The position numbers were made by a program, and so were the translations under genes. The notes under the pieces are model-generated. The model was given only the letters and a program-made list of their open reading frames with translations, did not search any database and was not told where the DNA came from. This document shows, in pieces, positions 1 through 8,356 of a stretch of DNA of 56,174 nt. Numbering within the stretch: the first letter of the stretch is position 1; the number at the start of each line of letters is the position of its first letter. This DNA is from Rhodospirillaceae bacterium (GTDB lineage: Bacteria; Pseudomonadota; Alphaproteobacteria; DSM-16000; Inquilinaceae), in NCBI GenBank assembly GCA_020638595.1, contig JACKIG010000026.1:1-56174 (forward strand), written 5' to 3'.

Positions 1-26
1 AGGGAATCCTTGCAAGCTGCCAGCCC

Positions 27-1364
27 CTAATCCGGCTGGGGCGAGATGCCCAGGCGGCGCATGCGCTCCCACAAGGTGGTGCGCGAGATGCCGAGACGGC
101 GGGCGGCGTCCTGGATGCGCCCGCCGGTCTGGTCGAGCACCGAGAGGATATGGCGGCGTTCGGCCTGCTCGCGCACCGCCCCCAGGGTATGCACCGGCTC
201 GCCCTCCGGCAGCCCCGCCTCCGGGAACAGGTCGGCGGCGGTGATCGTCGGGCCGTCGGCCAGGGCCACCGCCCGCTCGCTGCGGTTGCGCAGCTCGCGC
301 ACATTGCCGCGCCAGGGGTGGGTGCGCGCCGCTGAGAAGGCGGCATCGGTGATGCGCGGCACGCCCGTGCGCCCCATGACGCCGGCGAATTCGGCGACGA
401 AGCGGCGCAGCAATGCTGCGATATCCTCCGGCCGGTCGCGCAGCGGCGGGATGGCCACGGGGATGACGTTGATGCGGAACAGCAGGTCCTCGCGGAAGCG
501 GCCGTCGCGCACCATCGCTTCGAGATCGGCGTGGGTCGCCGCGACGATGCGGGCGTCGAACGCCTGCTGGCCCTCACCGCCGACGCGGGTGAACCGCCGC
601 TCTTGCAGCACGCGCAGCAGCTTCACCTGCACTGCCGGCGGCAGGTCGCCGATCTCGTCAAGGAACAGGGTGCCGCCGCCGGCCCGTTCCAGATAGCCGC
701 GGTGGTCGCTGGCCGCCCCGGTGAAGGCGCCCTTGCGGTGTCCGAACAGCTCGCTTTCGATCAGCTCCGCCGGGATCGCCGCGCAGTTGACGGCAACGAA
801 AGGCCGGGCGGCCCGGCGCGAGCGTGCGTGCAGGAAGCGGGCGGCGACCTCTTTGCCCACGCCGCTTTCGCCTGTCAGCAGCACGGTGGAGTCGATGTCG
901 ACGACCCGTTGCAGCAGGGACTGGATGCGCCGCATCGCCGCCGAGCGGCCCAGCTCGCCGTCGCCGGCCGGCCTCTGGGTGACACCCAGGGCGTTGGCGA
1001 TCTTTTCCAGGAACAGGCCCATGTCGAAGGGCTTGGTCACATAGTCCGCCGCCCCGCCGCGCATCAGCGACACCGCCTGGTCGATATCGCCATAGGCGGT
1101 GGTCAGGATCACCGGCAGTTCGCGCCCGCTGGAGCACAGGTGGCGGAAGACATCGGCCCCGCTCATGTCCGGCAGGCGGATGTCGCAGATCAGCACGTCG
1201 AAGGGGCTGCGGTCGATGTCGCGCAATGCATCGCGGCCGCAGCTCCAGTGCAGCGTCTCGTACCCCTCCAGCCGCAGCCGCTGGGTCAGCGACTGCGCCA
1301 TGATCGGATCGTCTTCCAGGATGCCGATGCGCGGGCCCGTCGCCGGCGGTTCATGCGGCGTCAT
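27..1364 (-). CDS. NtrC-family sigma54-dependent response regulator
   Basis: A 445-residue activator of sigma54 promoters. The receiver domain (about 11-125) has the acidic cluster EDD at 17-19 and the phosphoacceptor Asp61 in CDIRLPD. The central AAA+ domain shows a Walker A loop (GESGVGKE), the sigma54-contact loop GAFTGA and the Walker B stretch TLFLDEIG. A Fis-type helix-turn-helix (GRIQDAARRLGISRTTLWER) ends the protein, so all three standard domains are intact. The ATG at 1364 is preferred over the much longer upstream reading because the receiver begins immediately after it. The start overlaps the end of the kinase gene by 14 nt, so the pair is co-transcribed and surely a cognate two-component system. 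Target promoters are not visible. Positions 1-26 lie downstream and hold no gene. Confidence 0.95.
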   Translation of the reverse strand: MTPHEPPATGPRIGILEDDPIMAQSLTQRLRLEGYETLHWSCGRDALRDIDRSPFDVLICDIRLPDMSGADVFRHLCSSGRELPVILTTAYGDIDQAVSLMRGGAADYVTKPFDMGLFLEKIANALGVTQRPAGDGELGRSAAMRRIQSLLQRVVDIDSTVLLTGESGVGKEVAARFLHARSRRAARPFVAVNCAAIPAELIESELFGHRKGAFTGAASDHRGYLERAGGGTLFLDEIGDLPPAVQVKLLRVLQERRFTRVGGEGQQAFDARIVAATHADLEAMVRDGRFREDLLFRINVIPVAIPPLRDRPEDIAALLRRFVAEFAGVMGRTGVPRITDAAFSAARTHPWRGNVRELRNRSERAVALADGPTITAADLFPEAGLPEGEPVHTLGAVREQAERRHILSVLDQTGGRIQDAARRLGISRTTLWERMRRLGISPQPD

Positions 1365-2793
1365 GGCGGATCTCCTCCCGCGCGGCGAAACGCACCGTGA
1401 CGACGGTGCCGGCCGTCGATACCTCGGCCGCAATCCGGCCGCCCTCGCGCCCGACCAGCGCGCGCACCGTCCACAGCCCCAGCGCCCCGGGGTCGGGCAG
1501 TGCCGGCGATGTGCCGGCATCGGCGAGGAAGCGCTGCCACGCCGCCGGCAGGCCCGGACCGTCGTCACCGACGGCGATCACCAGGTCGGGGCCGTCCAGG
1601 GCGCAGTCCAGCGACACGGTGCCCCCGACCGGCGCGGCATTGGCGGCATTGATCAGCAGGTTCAGCGCCACCTGCCGCACCGTTCCGGCCGGCAGCGCCA
1701 GGGGCCGGTCGAGACCGTTGCGCCAGTCGACCCCCAGGGCCTTGCGCCGGGCCTGCGGGCCGATCAGCGCCTTGAGGTCGTCGATGGCCGCGGCCGTCAG
1801 CCAGGCGCCGCCGTCGTCCCGCCGCCAGGCCACCAGCATGCCGACGACGACGTCGCGGATGCCGGTCAGGCCGCGGCGCAGGATGGCGATGCCCTCGTCG
1901 CGGACATCGCTGCGGGCGCCGTGGCGGTCCAGCGTGTCGACGGCATTCAGCAGCCCGCCCAGCGGGTTGTTGACCTCATGCGCCATGGCGGCGGCCAGCC
2001 GGCCCATCAGCGCCGCCTTTTCTTCGCGGGCGAGCTGGTCGGCCAGGTGCTCGCGCTCCCGCGCCGCCGCGACGACGGCGTTGAACCGGCGGTAGAGGTC
2101 GGCGAACTCGCGCGGCGCCGCGGCGATATCGGTGGACGCCACCGGCCGCAGGTCGTCGCCGACGGCATCTTCGATCCGGCGCAGGAAGCCGGCGGCCGGT
2201 GCCACCATGCGGCAGACCACGGCATAGCCCAGCCCGGCCATCGCCAGGGTCAGGGCTGCGTTCACCGCGATCAGGGTCGCCAGAACCTCGCGCCGCTCGG
2301 CGACGAACGGGCCGGTGTTGAAGGCGATCGCCAGCTGCCCCACTTGCCGGCCGTCCTGGACCATCGGGATCAGCCGGCCGACGACCGCCTCGGTGTCATC
2401 CAGCGCGATGTCCGGCAAGGCCAGCCTTCCGACGACATCCGCCGGCGGGGCCGTGCCCACGGGGAAGTCCAGCGGCCGGCTGGACGCGAGGATCAGCCCG
2501 CTGTCGTCGATGGCCATGACGAAGCTGGGCGGCAGCTGCTGCTGGCCGGCCATGACGCTGTCGATCAGGTCATAGGTCGACCAGACGTCATGCTGGGCCA
2601 CATGGGCGCCAAGCGCGGCGGAGAGGCTGCCGCCGATGCCGTCGATCAGGCGCTGCAATTCGGCCTGCTGGTTGCCGCGCAGCCGCTCCAGCACGCTGAC
2701 CGATGCGGCCGTCCCGACCGCCGCCATCAACCCGGCGACGACCACCGGCACCGTCACCGACAGGCGCAGGCGACGCAGCCGCGACGCCGTCAC
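1351..2793 (-). CDS. Membrane sensor histidine kinase
   Basis: A 480-residue inner-membrane kinase, cognate to the sigma54 regulator that follows. A first membrane segment lies at about 11-35. A periplasmic sensor region of roughly 130 residues follows, then a second membrane segment at about 170-196. The dimerisation/phosphoacceptor helix has the H-box AHEVNNPLGG (His272). The ATPase domain has an N-box (NLLINAANA, about 378-386), GDDGPG at 409-414 and a glycine-rich lid near GALGLWTV. The GTG start overlaps the stop of the upstream binding-protein gene as GTGA, which fixes the start and implies translational coupling. The ligand is unknown; the adjacent PhnD-like protein may present it. Confidence 0.93.
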   Translation of the reverse strand: MTASRLRRLRLSVTVPVVVAGLMAAVGTAASVSVLERLRGNQQAELQRLIDGIGGSLSAALGAHVAQHDVWSTYDLIDSVMAGQQQLPPSFVMAIDDSGLILASSRPLDFPVGTAPPADVVGRLALPDIALDDTEAVVGRLIPMVQDGRQVGQLAIAFNTGPFVAERREVLATLIAVNAALTLAMAGLGYAVVCRMVAPAAGFLRRIEDAVGDDLRPVASTDIAAAPREFADLYRRFNAVVAAAREREHLADQLAREEKAALMGRLAAAMAHEVNNPLGGLLNAVDTLDRHGARSDVRDEGIAILRRGLTGIRDVVVGMLVAWRRDDGGAWLTAAAIDDLKALIGPQARRKALGVDWRNGLDRPLALPAGTVRQVALNLLINAANAAPVGGTVSLDCALDGPDLVIAVGDDGPGLPAAWQRFLADAGTSPALPDPGALGLWTVRALVGREGGRIAAEVSTAGTVVTVRFAAREEIRHDAA

Positions 2794-3674
2794 GACTGCA
2801 TCTCCACAAAGCGGCTGATCTCGGCGATGCGCGCATAGTGCTCGGGACCGACGGCCACGAACCGGTCGAAGCGCAGCAGGTCCAACAGCCGCCGGCCCGC
2901 GTCGCTGCCTTCCAGCCCGGTCAGGGCATCGCCGATACCGCGAACGGCAGGCTCGTGCATCCGGGTCGACAAGGCCGCCACCGGCGGGAAGCCGAACCAG
3001 TCCGAGCGCGAGACGACGTGGCAGGCTTGCGTCAGCTGCGGTTCGATCTCCGACAGCACATCCCAGACATAGCCCTCGGCACTGCCGCTGTCGGCCAGGC
3101 CTGCCGCCACCGCGCGGATGACGTTGCGGTGCCCGTAGGTGAAGAAGGTCTCGCGGAAGAACGACGCCGGCGTTTCGCCCATGCGCGCCAGCAGATAACG
3201 CGTCACCAGGTAGCCCGAGTTGGAATCGGGGTCGGAAAAGGCATGGACGTGCCCGCGCAGGTCTTCCAGCGCGGCGGCCGGCCTTGCGCGGTTGGCGACC
3301 AGATAGGACTGGTAGAGCGGCTGGCCGCGATAGACGGGTACGGCCAGCAGGCTCAACCGGCTGGCGTATTGCACATAGGGATAGCCGCAGATCCACGCGG
3401 CGTGCAGCTGGCCGCTGAGGAGCAGGGCCATGATCTCCTGATAGCTGCGCCGCTGCACCAGCTCCACGGGCTGGGCGAGCGCACGCTCCAGCGCGCCGCG
3501 GAAATCCGCCTGGAACTGCCGGTCGGAATCCAGCACGACGGGCGTGAGGCCGAAGCGGATGGGGGATTCGCCACGGGCCGGGCGGACACCGACACCGGCC
3601 GTCGCCAGCGCCCCGGCCGCCAGCAGCCTGCGCCTGGTCAGCCGCGTAGGCATGCCGCCGCGGGGCCTGGGCAT
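2790..3674 (-). CDS. PhnD-like periplasmic phosphate/phosphonate-type binding protein
   Basis: A 294-residue exported binding protein of the PhnD/TctC-like solute-binding fold. The N-terminus carries a twin-arginine-like signal (LTRRRLLAAGALATAG). The mature part has typical PhnD features such as the GYPYVQY strand and the SDPDSNSGYL segment. The ATG at 3674 is chosen because GGGGAGG sits 5 nt upstream; an ATG at 3653 is also in frame. No permease or ATPase accompanies it. It is coupled by a 4-nt overlap to the histidine kinase gene, which suggests it delivers ligand to the kinase rather than serving transport. The ligand (phosphonate, phosphite or another small anion) cannot be told from sequence. 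Confidence 0.85.
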   Translation of the reverse strand: MPRPRGGMPTRLTRRRLLAAGALATAGVGVRPARGESPIRFGLTPVVLDSDRQFQADFRGALERALAQPVELVQRRSYQEIMALLLSGQLHAAWICGYPYVQYASRLSLLAVPVYRGQPLYQSYLVANRARPAAALEDLRGHVHAFSDPDSNSGYLVTRYLLARMGETPASFFRETFFTYGHRNVIRAVAAGLADSGSAEGYVWDVLSEIEPQLTQACHVVSRSDWFGFPPVAALSTRMHEPAVRGIGDALTGLEGSDAGRRLLDLLRFDRFVAVGPEHYARIAEISRFVEMQS

Positions 3675-3960
3675 CCGTGTCCTCCCCTTGCACCGGGCAT
3701 CGCGGCGGGCACCGGCCCCCATCGGGGTGCTGCTGCCGGCACGACTCCGGGTGCCGTCGCCGCTGCGGTTCTTCGGTTGCCGCGCGGACCGCTGGTGCGA
3801 CGGGCATGTCCATCCTGCCTGAAATGTCCCCGCCGGCCAAGGTTGGGCTATGCCGGCGCATAATAGTCGGAACAATCCTGCCGGTCCGTGGTTTGTGGTC
3901 GGTCTAGGGCTGGCGGCCGGCGAGTGCTGCGGGTCGGCTTGCCTGCAGCAAGAGGATGCG

Positions 3961-6846
3961 ATGATGACCCTACGTGGATTCTTCCTGGCAAGCGTGAGCT
4001 TGGGGGCCTTCAGCCTGGCCGTGCCGGCAAACGCGCAATCCGACACCCCGCCGTCACGGGGGCCGGCCATGGATGGCCCCCTGGCCGTCGTCCTCGACGT
4101 TTCGGGCAGCATGGGTCTGGCGCCGCAGGGGCGCGAGGGCGGACAGACGCGCATCGAGCGGGCGCGCGAGATCCTGATGGACCTGGAGCAGGATTGGCAG
4201 GACGACGACCGGCCGATCAGCCTGGTTGCCTTCGGGCACACCGACCGGCGCGACTGCGGCGACATCGAAGTGCTGACCGGCCCCGACGATCCGGAGGCCA
4301 AGGGCCTGGACGGGCTGCTGGCGTCGCTGGAGCCCACCGGCCGGTCCCCGATCACCAATGCCGTGCGCGTCGCGGCGGAAACCGCCAACTGGCGCGCCGG
4401 TCCGGCGAACGTCGTGCTGATCACCGACAGCGTCGATACCTGTGCTGCCGACCCCTGCCGGCTTGCCGAGGGGATCGCGGGCCTGAACGAGGACGAGGAT
4501 GCGGCCGCGAACCTGACCGTGCACGTCATCGACCTGGGCGTCGCGGCGGAGGATGTGGAGCACGTGTCGTGCCTGCCGCGCCAGACCGGCGGGCTCTATC
4601 TCGACGGCTATGACGATGGCGTGGTGGACCAGCTGCTGACCGCCATGGTCCGGCCCGACGACCAGGCCCAGCAGCAGCCGGCGGCCATCGTGGAGGTGAC
4701 GCTGAATGCCATCGGCAATGCCGGCGCGCCGATTGCGGGGACGGTCGACTGGAGCATCGTCGACGCCGCCGACGGGTCGAGCGAGCCCGTGCCCACCAAC
4801 GGGTCCAGCGTGACCGTGCCGCTGGAAACCGGTCACTACATCGTCAGCGCCACGCAGGGCGACACCCGCGGCGCGGCCGAAATCAGCGTGGCGGCCGGCG
4901 GCAATGCCAGCTTCGCCATCTCGCTGCAGCCGATTTCGCCGCAGGCCCGCCTGTCCGCGCCGACGGCCGTACCGGCCGGGTCGACCATCAACGTCGTCTG
5001 GGACGGCCCCGGCGACCCGCCCGACCGCATCACGCTGGCCTATGTCAACGCACCGCCGGAAAACGCGCTGGTCGAGGTGCCGGTCGGCCGCGGCAGCCCG
5101 TTGCAGCTGACCACCCCGCCCTTTGCCGGCGCCTATGAGGTCCGCTATTTCGGCGGTGACAGCCGGCGCGTCCTGGCGCGCCTGCCGATCGTGCTGACCC
5201 CGGCGGTCGAGCAGGTGCAGCTGTGGGCGCCGCGCTATGGCAATGCCGGCGGCGAGATCACCGTCGGCTGGGATGGCCCGGCCCGCCAGGGCGACACCGT
5301 GACCATCGTCCAGGCCGGTGCGCCGCAAGGGGCGACGGGCGAAGCCTGGGTGGAGGCGGCATCCAACCAATCCACGACGCTGCGCCTGCCGAGCCAGCCG
5401 GGACAGTACGAGGTCCGCTACATGGCCGGCCAGTCCGGCTTGACGCTGGCCAGCCAGCCGCTGACGGTGACGAACGTCGCCACCAGCCTGAGCCTGCCGA
5501 GCGGCGTCATCACGCCGGGGCAGAGCGCGCAGGTCAGCTGGCAGGGTACGGCCAAGCCGGGCGACGTCGTCTACATCGTCCCCCAGGGACAGGGCATCGG
5601 GTCTGCCGTCTCGCGCGTCCAGGTGGACCAGAGCGGCGGCGGCCAGATCGCGCTGCCCAGCCAGCCCGGCGAGTACGAGCTGCGCTATGTCGACCAGGAC
5701 ACGGGCCAGACGATGTCGATCCTGCCGCTGCTGCTGGGCGCGGCGGCCGGCGGGCTGGCGGTGCTGGCCGCCACCTCCGATGACGAGCCCGAGGCCGAAG
5801 CGACGGTAGAGACCGAAGCCTCGGCATCGGCAACGGCGGAAGAGCAGCCGGCCGAAGAGGCTGCGGTGACGCAGGAGCAGCCCGCGGGCGAAACCGAAGC
5901 GACCGCGGAAGAGCCGGCCGTCGAGGAGGAGCCCGTTGCGGAGCCCGCGACCGAGCAGCCGGCTGCCGAGGCGGAGCCCGTGGCCGAAGCCGAGCCGGCG
6001 GCCGAGGCCGAGCCGGTGGAAGAGGCGCCGGCCGCCGAACAGACGCCGGCGCAGCCCGAAGCCGCGGCTGAGGCCGCGCCTGTCGAGGAGCCGGCGGCGG
6101 AGGAACAGCCCGCTGCCGAGCAGCCGGCTGTCGAGGCCGAGGCGGAAGCCCAGGCCGAGACGTCCGCCGAGGCACCCGCCGTGCAGGACGAGCAGGTCGC
6201 CGAGCAGCCGGCGGCTGAGGAGCCCGCCCCTGCGGAGGCCCCTGCTGCGACCGTCGAGGCCGGTGCGGACGCGTCCGCCGAAGTGACGGCCCCTGAGGGC
6301 GAGACCATCGTGGACGACGCGGCCGATGCGGCAGCCGAAGCCGGCACGGCCGTCGGCGAAGCGGTGGAGGATACCGGCGAGGCTGCCGTCGACGCCGGTG
6401 CCGCCGTCGGCGAGGCCGCAGTTGACGCCGGTACCGCCGTCGGTGAGGCGGTGGAGGATACCGCCGACGCCGCAGTCGATGCCGGTGCCGCCGTCGGTGA
6501 GACCGTCGAAGATGCCGCCGATGCGGCAGCCGAGGCCGCGGCCGATGTCGGCTCCGTGGTCGAGGAAGGGGTGGAAGCTGCGGTCGAGGCCGTCGTGCCC
6601 GTGACCGTGTCGGCCCCGGCGACCGTCGCCGCGGGCGAGAGCTTCAACGTCGCGGTTGCCGGGCTGGCCGAGGGTGCCTCGGGCACCCTGGATCTGGCCC
6701 CGGCGGGTGGTGCGCCCATCGGCACCGCCTCGTTCACCGGCGACGCCACGGTGGCCGTCACCGCCCCGCAGGACCCGGGCGTGTACGAGCTGCGCTATAC
6801 CGGCAACGACGGTGCCACCGCGACCACCACGATCACGGTGCAATAG
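3961..6846 (+). CDS. Exported von Willebrand factor A protein with Ig-like and repeat regions
   Basis: A 961-residue protein with a Sec signal peptide (predicted cleavage after ANA, about residue 25). A vWA domain spans about 38-235, with the MIDAS motif DVSGSM. At least three beta-sandwich repeats of about 85 residues follow (300-585); each has a W.G core (WDGPGD, WDGPAR, WQGTAK) and ends in EVRY or ELRY. A hydrophobic stretch (586-605) may span the membrane. Next come about 170 residues almost entirely of Ala, Glu, Pro, Gln and Val, then a repeat region built on DAGAAVGEAVED, and a last Ig-like domain. AGAGGA precedes the start; an ATG at 3964 is equivalent. It stands alone between opposed operons. 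I do not recognise the whole architecture, and its role is unknown; envelope adhesion or scaffolding is a guess. Confidence 0.85.
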   Translation: MMTLRGFFLASVSLGAFSLAVPANAQSDTPPSRGPAMDGPLAVVLDVSGSMGLAPQGREGGQTRIERAREILMDLEQDWQDDDRPISLVAFGHTDRRDCGDIEVLTGPDDPEAKGLDGLLASLEPTGRSPITNAVRVAAETANWRAGPANVVLITDSVDTCAADPCRLAEGIAGLNEDEDAAANLTVHVIDLGVAAEDVEHVSCLPRQTGGLYLDGYDDGVVDQLLTAMVRPDDQAQQQPAAIVEVTLNAIGNAGAPIAGTVDWSIVDAADGSSEPVPTNGSSVTVPLETGHYIVSATQGDTRGAAEISVAAGGNASFAISLQPISPQARLSAPTAVPAGSTINVVWDGPGDPPDRITLAYVNAPPENALVEVPVGRGSPLQLTTPPFAGAYEVRYFGGDSRRVLARLPIVLTPAVEQVQLWAPRYGNAGGEITVGWDGPARQGDTVTIVQAGAPQGATGEAWVEAASNQSTTLRLPSQPGQYEVRYMAGQSGLTLASQPLTVTNVATSLSLPSGVITPGQSAQVSWQGTAKPGDVVYIVPQGQGIGSAVSRVQVDQSGGGQIALPSQPGEYELRYVDQDTGQTMSILPLLLGAAAGGLAVLAATSDDEPEAEATVETEASASATAEEQPAEEAAVTQEQPAGETEATAEEPAVEEEPVAEPATEQPAAEAEPVAEAEPAAEAEPVEEAPAAEQTPAQPEAAAEAAPVEEPAAEEQPAAEQPAVEAEAEAQAETSAEAPAVQDEQVAEQPAAEEPAPAEAPAATVEAGADASAEVTAPEGETIVDDAADAAAEAGTAVGEAVEDTGEAAVDAGAAVGEAAVDAGTAVGEAVEDTADAAVDAGAAVGETVEDAADAAAEAAADVGSVVEEGVEAAVEAVVPVTVSAPATVAAGESFNVAVAGLAEGASGTLDLAPAGGAPIGTASFTGDATVAVTAPQDPGVYELRYTGNDGATATTTITVQ
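5776..6590 (+). repeat. In-frame Ala/Glu/Pro-rich and tandem repeat region of the vWA gene
   Basis: The first part (to about 6290) encodes irregular repeats of EPAAE, EEPV and EQPAAE type. The second (about 6300-6590) encodes imperfect repeats on the theme DAGxAVGEAVEDxADAAV in units of 11-18 codons. The DNA repeats are degenerate at third positions, so they look old or under protein-level selection rather than recently slipped. Confidence 0.8.
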
Positions 6847-6873
6847 GCCGACCGGCGACCAGCCGGTTGCCGG

Positions 6874-6906
6874 AGAGGGGCGGCGGGGCGATCCCGCCGC
6901 CCCTCT
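6874..6906. terminator. Bidirectional terminator hairpin
   Basis: A perfect 14-bp inverted repeat (AGAGGGGCGGCGGG paired with its complement) flanks a 5-nt loop, GCGAT. It lies between the convergent ends of the vWA gene (plus) and the beta-propeller gene (minus). Only short T-runs flank it, so termination efficiency is uncertain. Confidence 0.7.
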
Positions 6907-6912
6907 TGTCGT

Positions 6913-8004
6913 TCAGGGGGCCCAGGCGACCTGGTTGATGGGGGGCAGGTGGGTGCTGACCGCGGTCCACCGCTCACCGCCCCCGTCGGCGACCCAGAGA
7001 TTGCCCGTCGTCGTGCCCATGGCCAGGGACCGGCCGTCGGCGTCGACGTCCAGCGCGTGGCGGTAGACCAGGTCGAAGGTCGTGGCCTGGGGCAGTCCCC
7101 CGGCCAGCACATCGAAGCTGGCCCCGCCGTTGCGGGTGCGGCTGACGACCAGCCGCCCGTCCACCGGCACGCGGCATTCGTCCTTGACGGCCGGCACGAA
7201 CCAGGCCGTCTGCGGGTCGCGCGGATGCACGGCCACGGCGAAGCCGAAGGCCGACGGCTGTGCGGCGGTGATTTCGGTGAAGGTGTCGCCGCGGTCGGCG
7301 GACCGGAAGATGCCGTTGTGGTGCTGGCACCAGACGGTATCGGGGGCGGTCGCGCACTGCACCAGCCGGTGGGGATCCTGGATGCCGCGGTCGCCGGCGC
7401 GTTCGGGCGGCATATAGGCGGCGCGCAGGCCCGTGCCGCCCAGCCGCCATTCGGTCCCGCCGTCGTCGCTGATCCACACGCCGCCGCAGGAGACGCCGAC
7501 GGTGATGCGGCCGCTGTCGCGGGGATCGATGCAGATGGAATGGATGCCCGGAAGGTCATAGCCGCCGCCGAACCACTCCGCACGTTCCGGCCGGTTCCAG
7601 AGACCGTCGACCAGCGACCAGCCGGCACCCCGGTCGGGCGACCGGAACAGCCCGCCCGGCAGCGTGCCGGCCCAGATCTCCCCCGGCCGGTCGGTGCCGC
7701 CCGCCGCCAGGGTCCAGATCAGCGAAACGCTGGGGCCGTCCTGGCCGTCGCCCCCGCCGTCGGCCGGCGGGAAGGCCGGGGCCGGAAGCTCCGTCCAGGT
7801 GGTGCCGCCATCGTCGCTGCGGTGCAGCTTGACGCCGAAATGCCCGAGATTGAGGGCGGCATAGAGCGCGCCGTCGCGGCCGTCCGGCAGCACAGCCGTC
7901 ACCGGATCGCCGAGGAAGGCGGTGCGGTCGAGCCGCCAGCCGCCGCCGTCCGGCACGAAGGTCAGCAGCCCCTTGCGGCTGGCCACATGCAGCGTCGCGA
8001 CCAT
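6913..8004 (-). CDS. Asp-box (BNR/sialidase-like) beta-propeller protein
   Basis: A 363-residue protein with at least five Asp-box turns: SDDGGTTWTEL, SPDRGAGWSLV, SDDGGTEWRL, SADRGDTFTEI and TRNGGASFDV. These define a six- or seven-bladed propeller of the sialidase/WD40-YVTN superfamily. There is no signal peptide and I do not see a sialidase catalytic Arg triad, so glycosidase activity is not claimed. The ATG at 8004 follows GGGAGGATGAG. It starts 2 nt beyond the stop of the MoaD-like gene, so the two are a tight operon. The pairing suggests a shared pathway, but the function is unknown. Confidence 0.85.
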   Translation of the reverse strand: MVATLHVASRKGLLTFVPDGGGWRLDRTAFLGDPVTAVLPDGRDGALYAALNLGHFGVKLHRSDDGGTTWTELPAPAFPPADGGGDGQDGPSVSLIWTLAAGGTDRPGEIWAGTLPGGLFRSPDRGAGWSLVDGLWNRPERAEWFGGGYDLPGIHSICIDPRDSGRITVGVSCGGVWISDDGGTEWRLGGTGLRAAYMPPERAGDRGIQDPHRLVQCATAPDTVWCQHHNGIFRSADRGDTFTEITAAQPSAFGFAVAVHPRDPQTAWFVPAVKDECRVPVDGRLVVSRTRNGGASFDVLAGGLPQATTFDLVYRHALDVDADGRSLAMGTTTGNLWVADGGGERWTAVSTHLPPINQVAWAP

Positions 8005-8005
8005 C

Positions 8006-8275
8006 TCATCCTCCCGACAGAGCCTGGATGACGAACACCTCGTCGTCGTCGCCCACCGGGTCGGACAACCCGCGACGGTCGCCGACGGCACGGTCATTGA
8101 CGAAGACGTTCACATGCCGGCGCAGGCGACCCTGGTCGTCCAGAACATAGGATCTGAGCCGGGGATTGCCCTGGAACACCGCATGCAGCACGGCGGCGAC
8201 GGTTGCGCCCCCGGCCTCGGCCGGCGGACACGCCAGGTGGCGCTGGAGATTGCCCGTGAAGCTGACCCGCGCCAT
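8006..8275 (-). CDS. MoaD/ThiS-family ubiquitin-like protein ending in Gly-Gly
   Basis: An 89-residue beta-grasp protein. The strand VNVFVNDRAV followed by DDDEVFVIQALSGG is typical of the MoaD/ThiS family. The C-terminal Gly-Gly is intact, as needed for adenylation and thiocarboxylation or conjugation by an E1-like enzyme. No E1 (MoeB/ThiF) or molybdenum-cofactor gene lies in this window. Its stop is 2 bases before the propeller gene's ATG in the same direction. It could be a sulfur carrier or a protein modifier. Confidence 0.85.
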   Translation of the reverse strand: MARVSFTGNLQRHLACPPAEAGGATVAAVLHAVFQGNPRLRSYVLDDQGRLRRHVNVFVNDRAVGDRRGLSDPVGDDDEVFVIQALSGG

Positions 8276-8328
8276 CGCCCTGTTCCGGCCGCCGTTGGGC
8301 GCCGACTCTAACAGACCGCAGGCGGGCC

Positions 8329-8349
8329 GGCAGCGGTCTTCCCGCTGCC
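8329..8349 (-). terminator. Possible terminator hairpin at the end of the ABC transporter operon
   Basis: GGCAGCGG and its complement form an 8-bp stem around a 5-nt loop, just past the stop codon of the last transporter gene (8357). There is no U-tract, so it may be a weak or Rho-assisted terminator. Confidence 0.35.
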
Positions 8350-8356
8350 TGCGACG

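Noticed and set aside
3675..3960. A sigma54 promoter between the binding-protein and vWA genes
   Set aside because: No GG-N10-GC element matching the consensus was found on either strand by eye.
5776..6590. Tandem repeats considered as a CRISPR or satellite array
   Set aside because: Repeats are in frame within a coding sequence, degenerate at third positions and lack unique spacers.
4054..6843. A 929-residue open frame opposite the vWA gene
   Set aside because: It is Gly/Arg/Leu-rich with no domain signal and mirrors the codon bias of the plus-strand gene, which has a signal peptide and vWA motif. It is an antisense shadow.
6913..8004. A true sialidase
   Set aside because: Asp-boxes are present but I could not identify the catalytic Arg triad, Tyr/Glu pair or a signal peptide.
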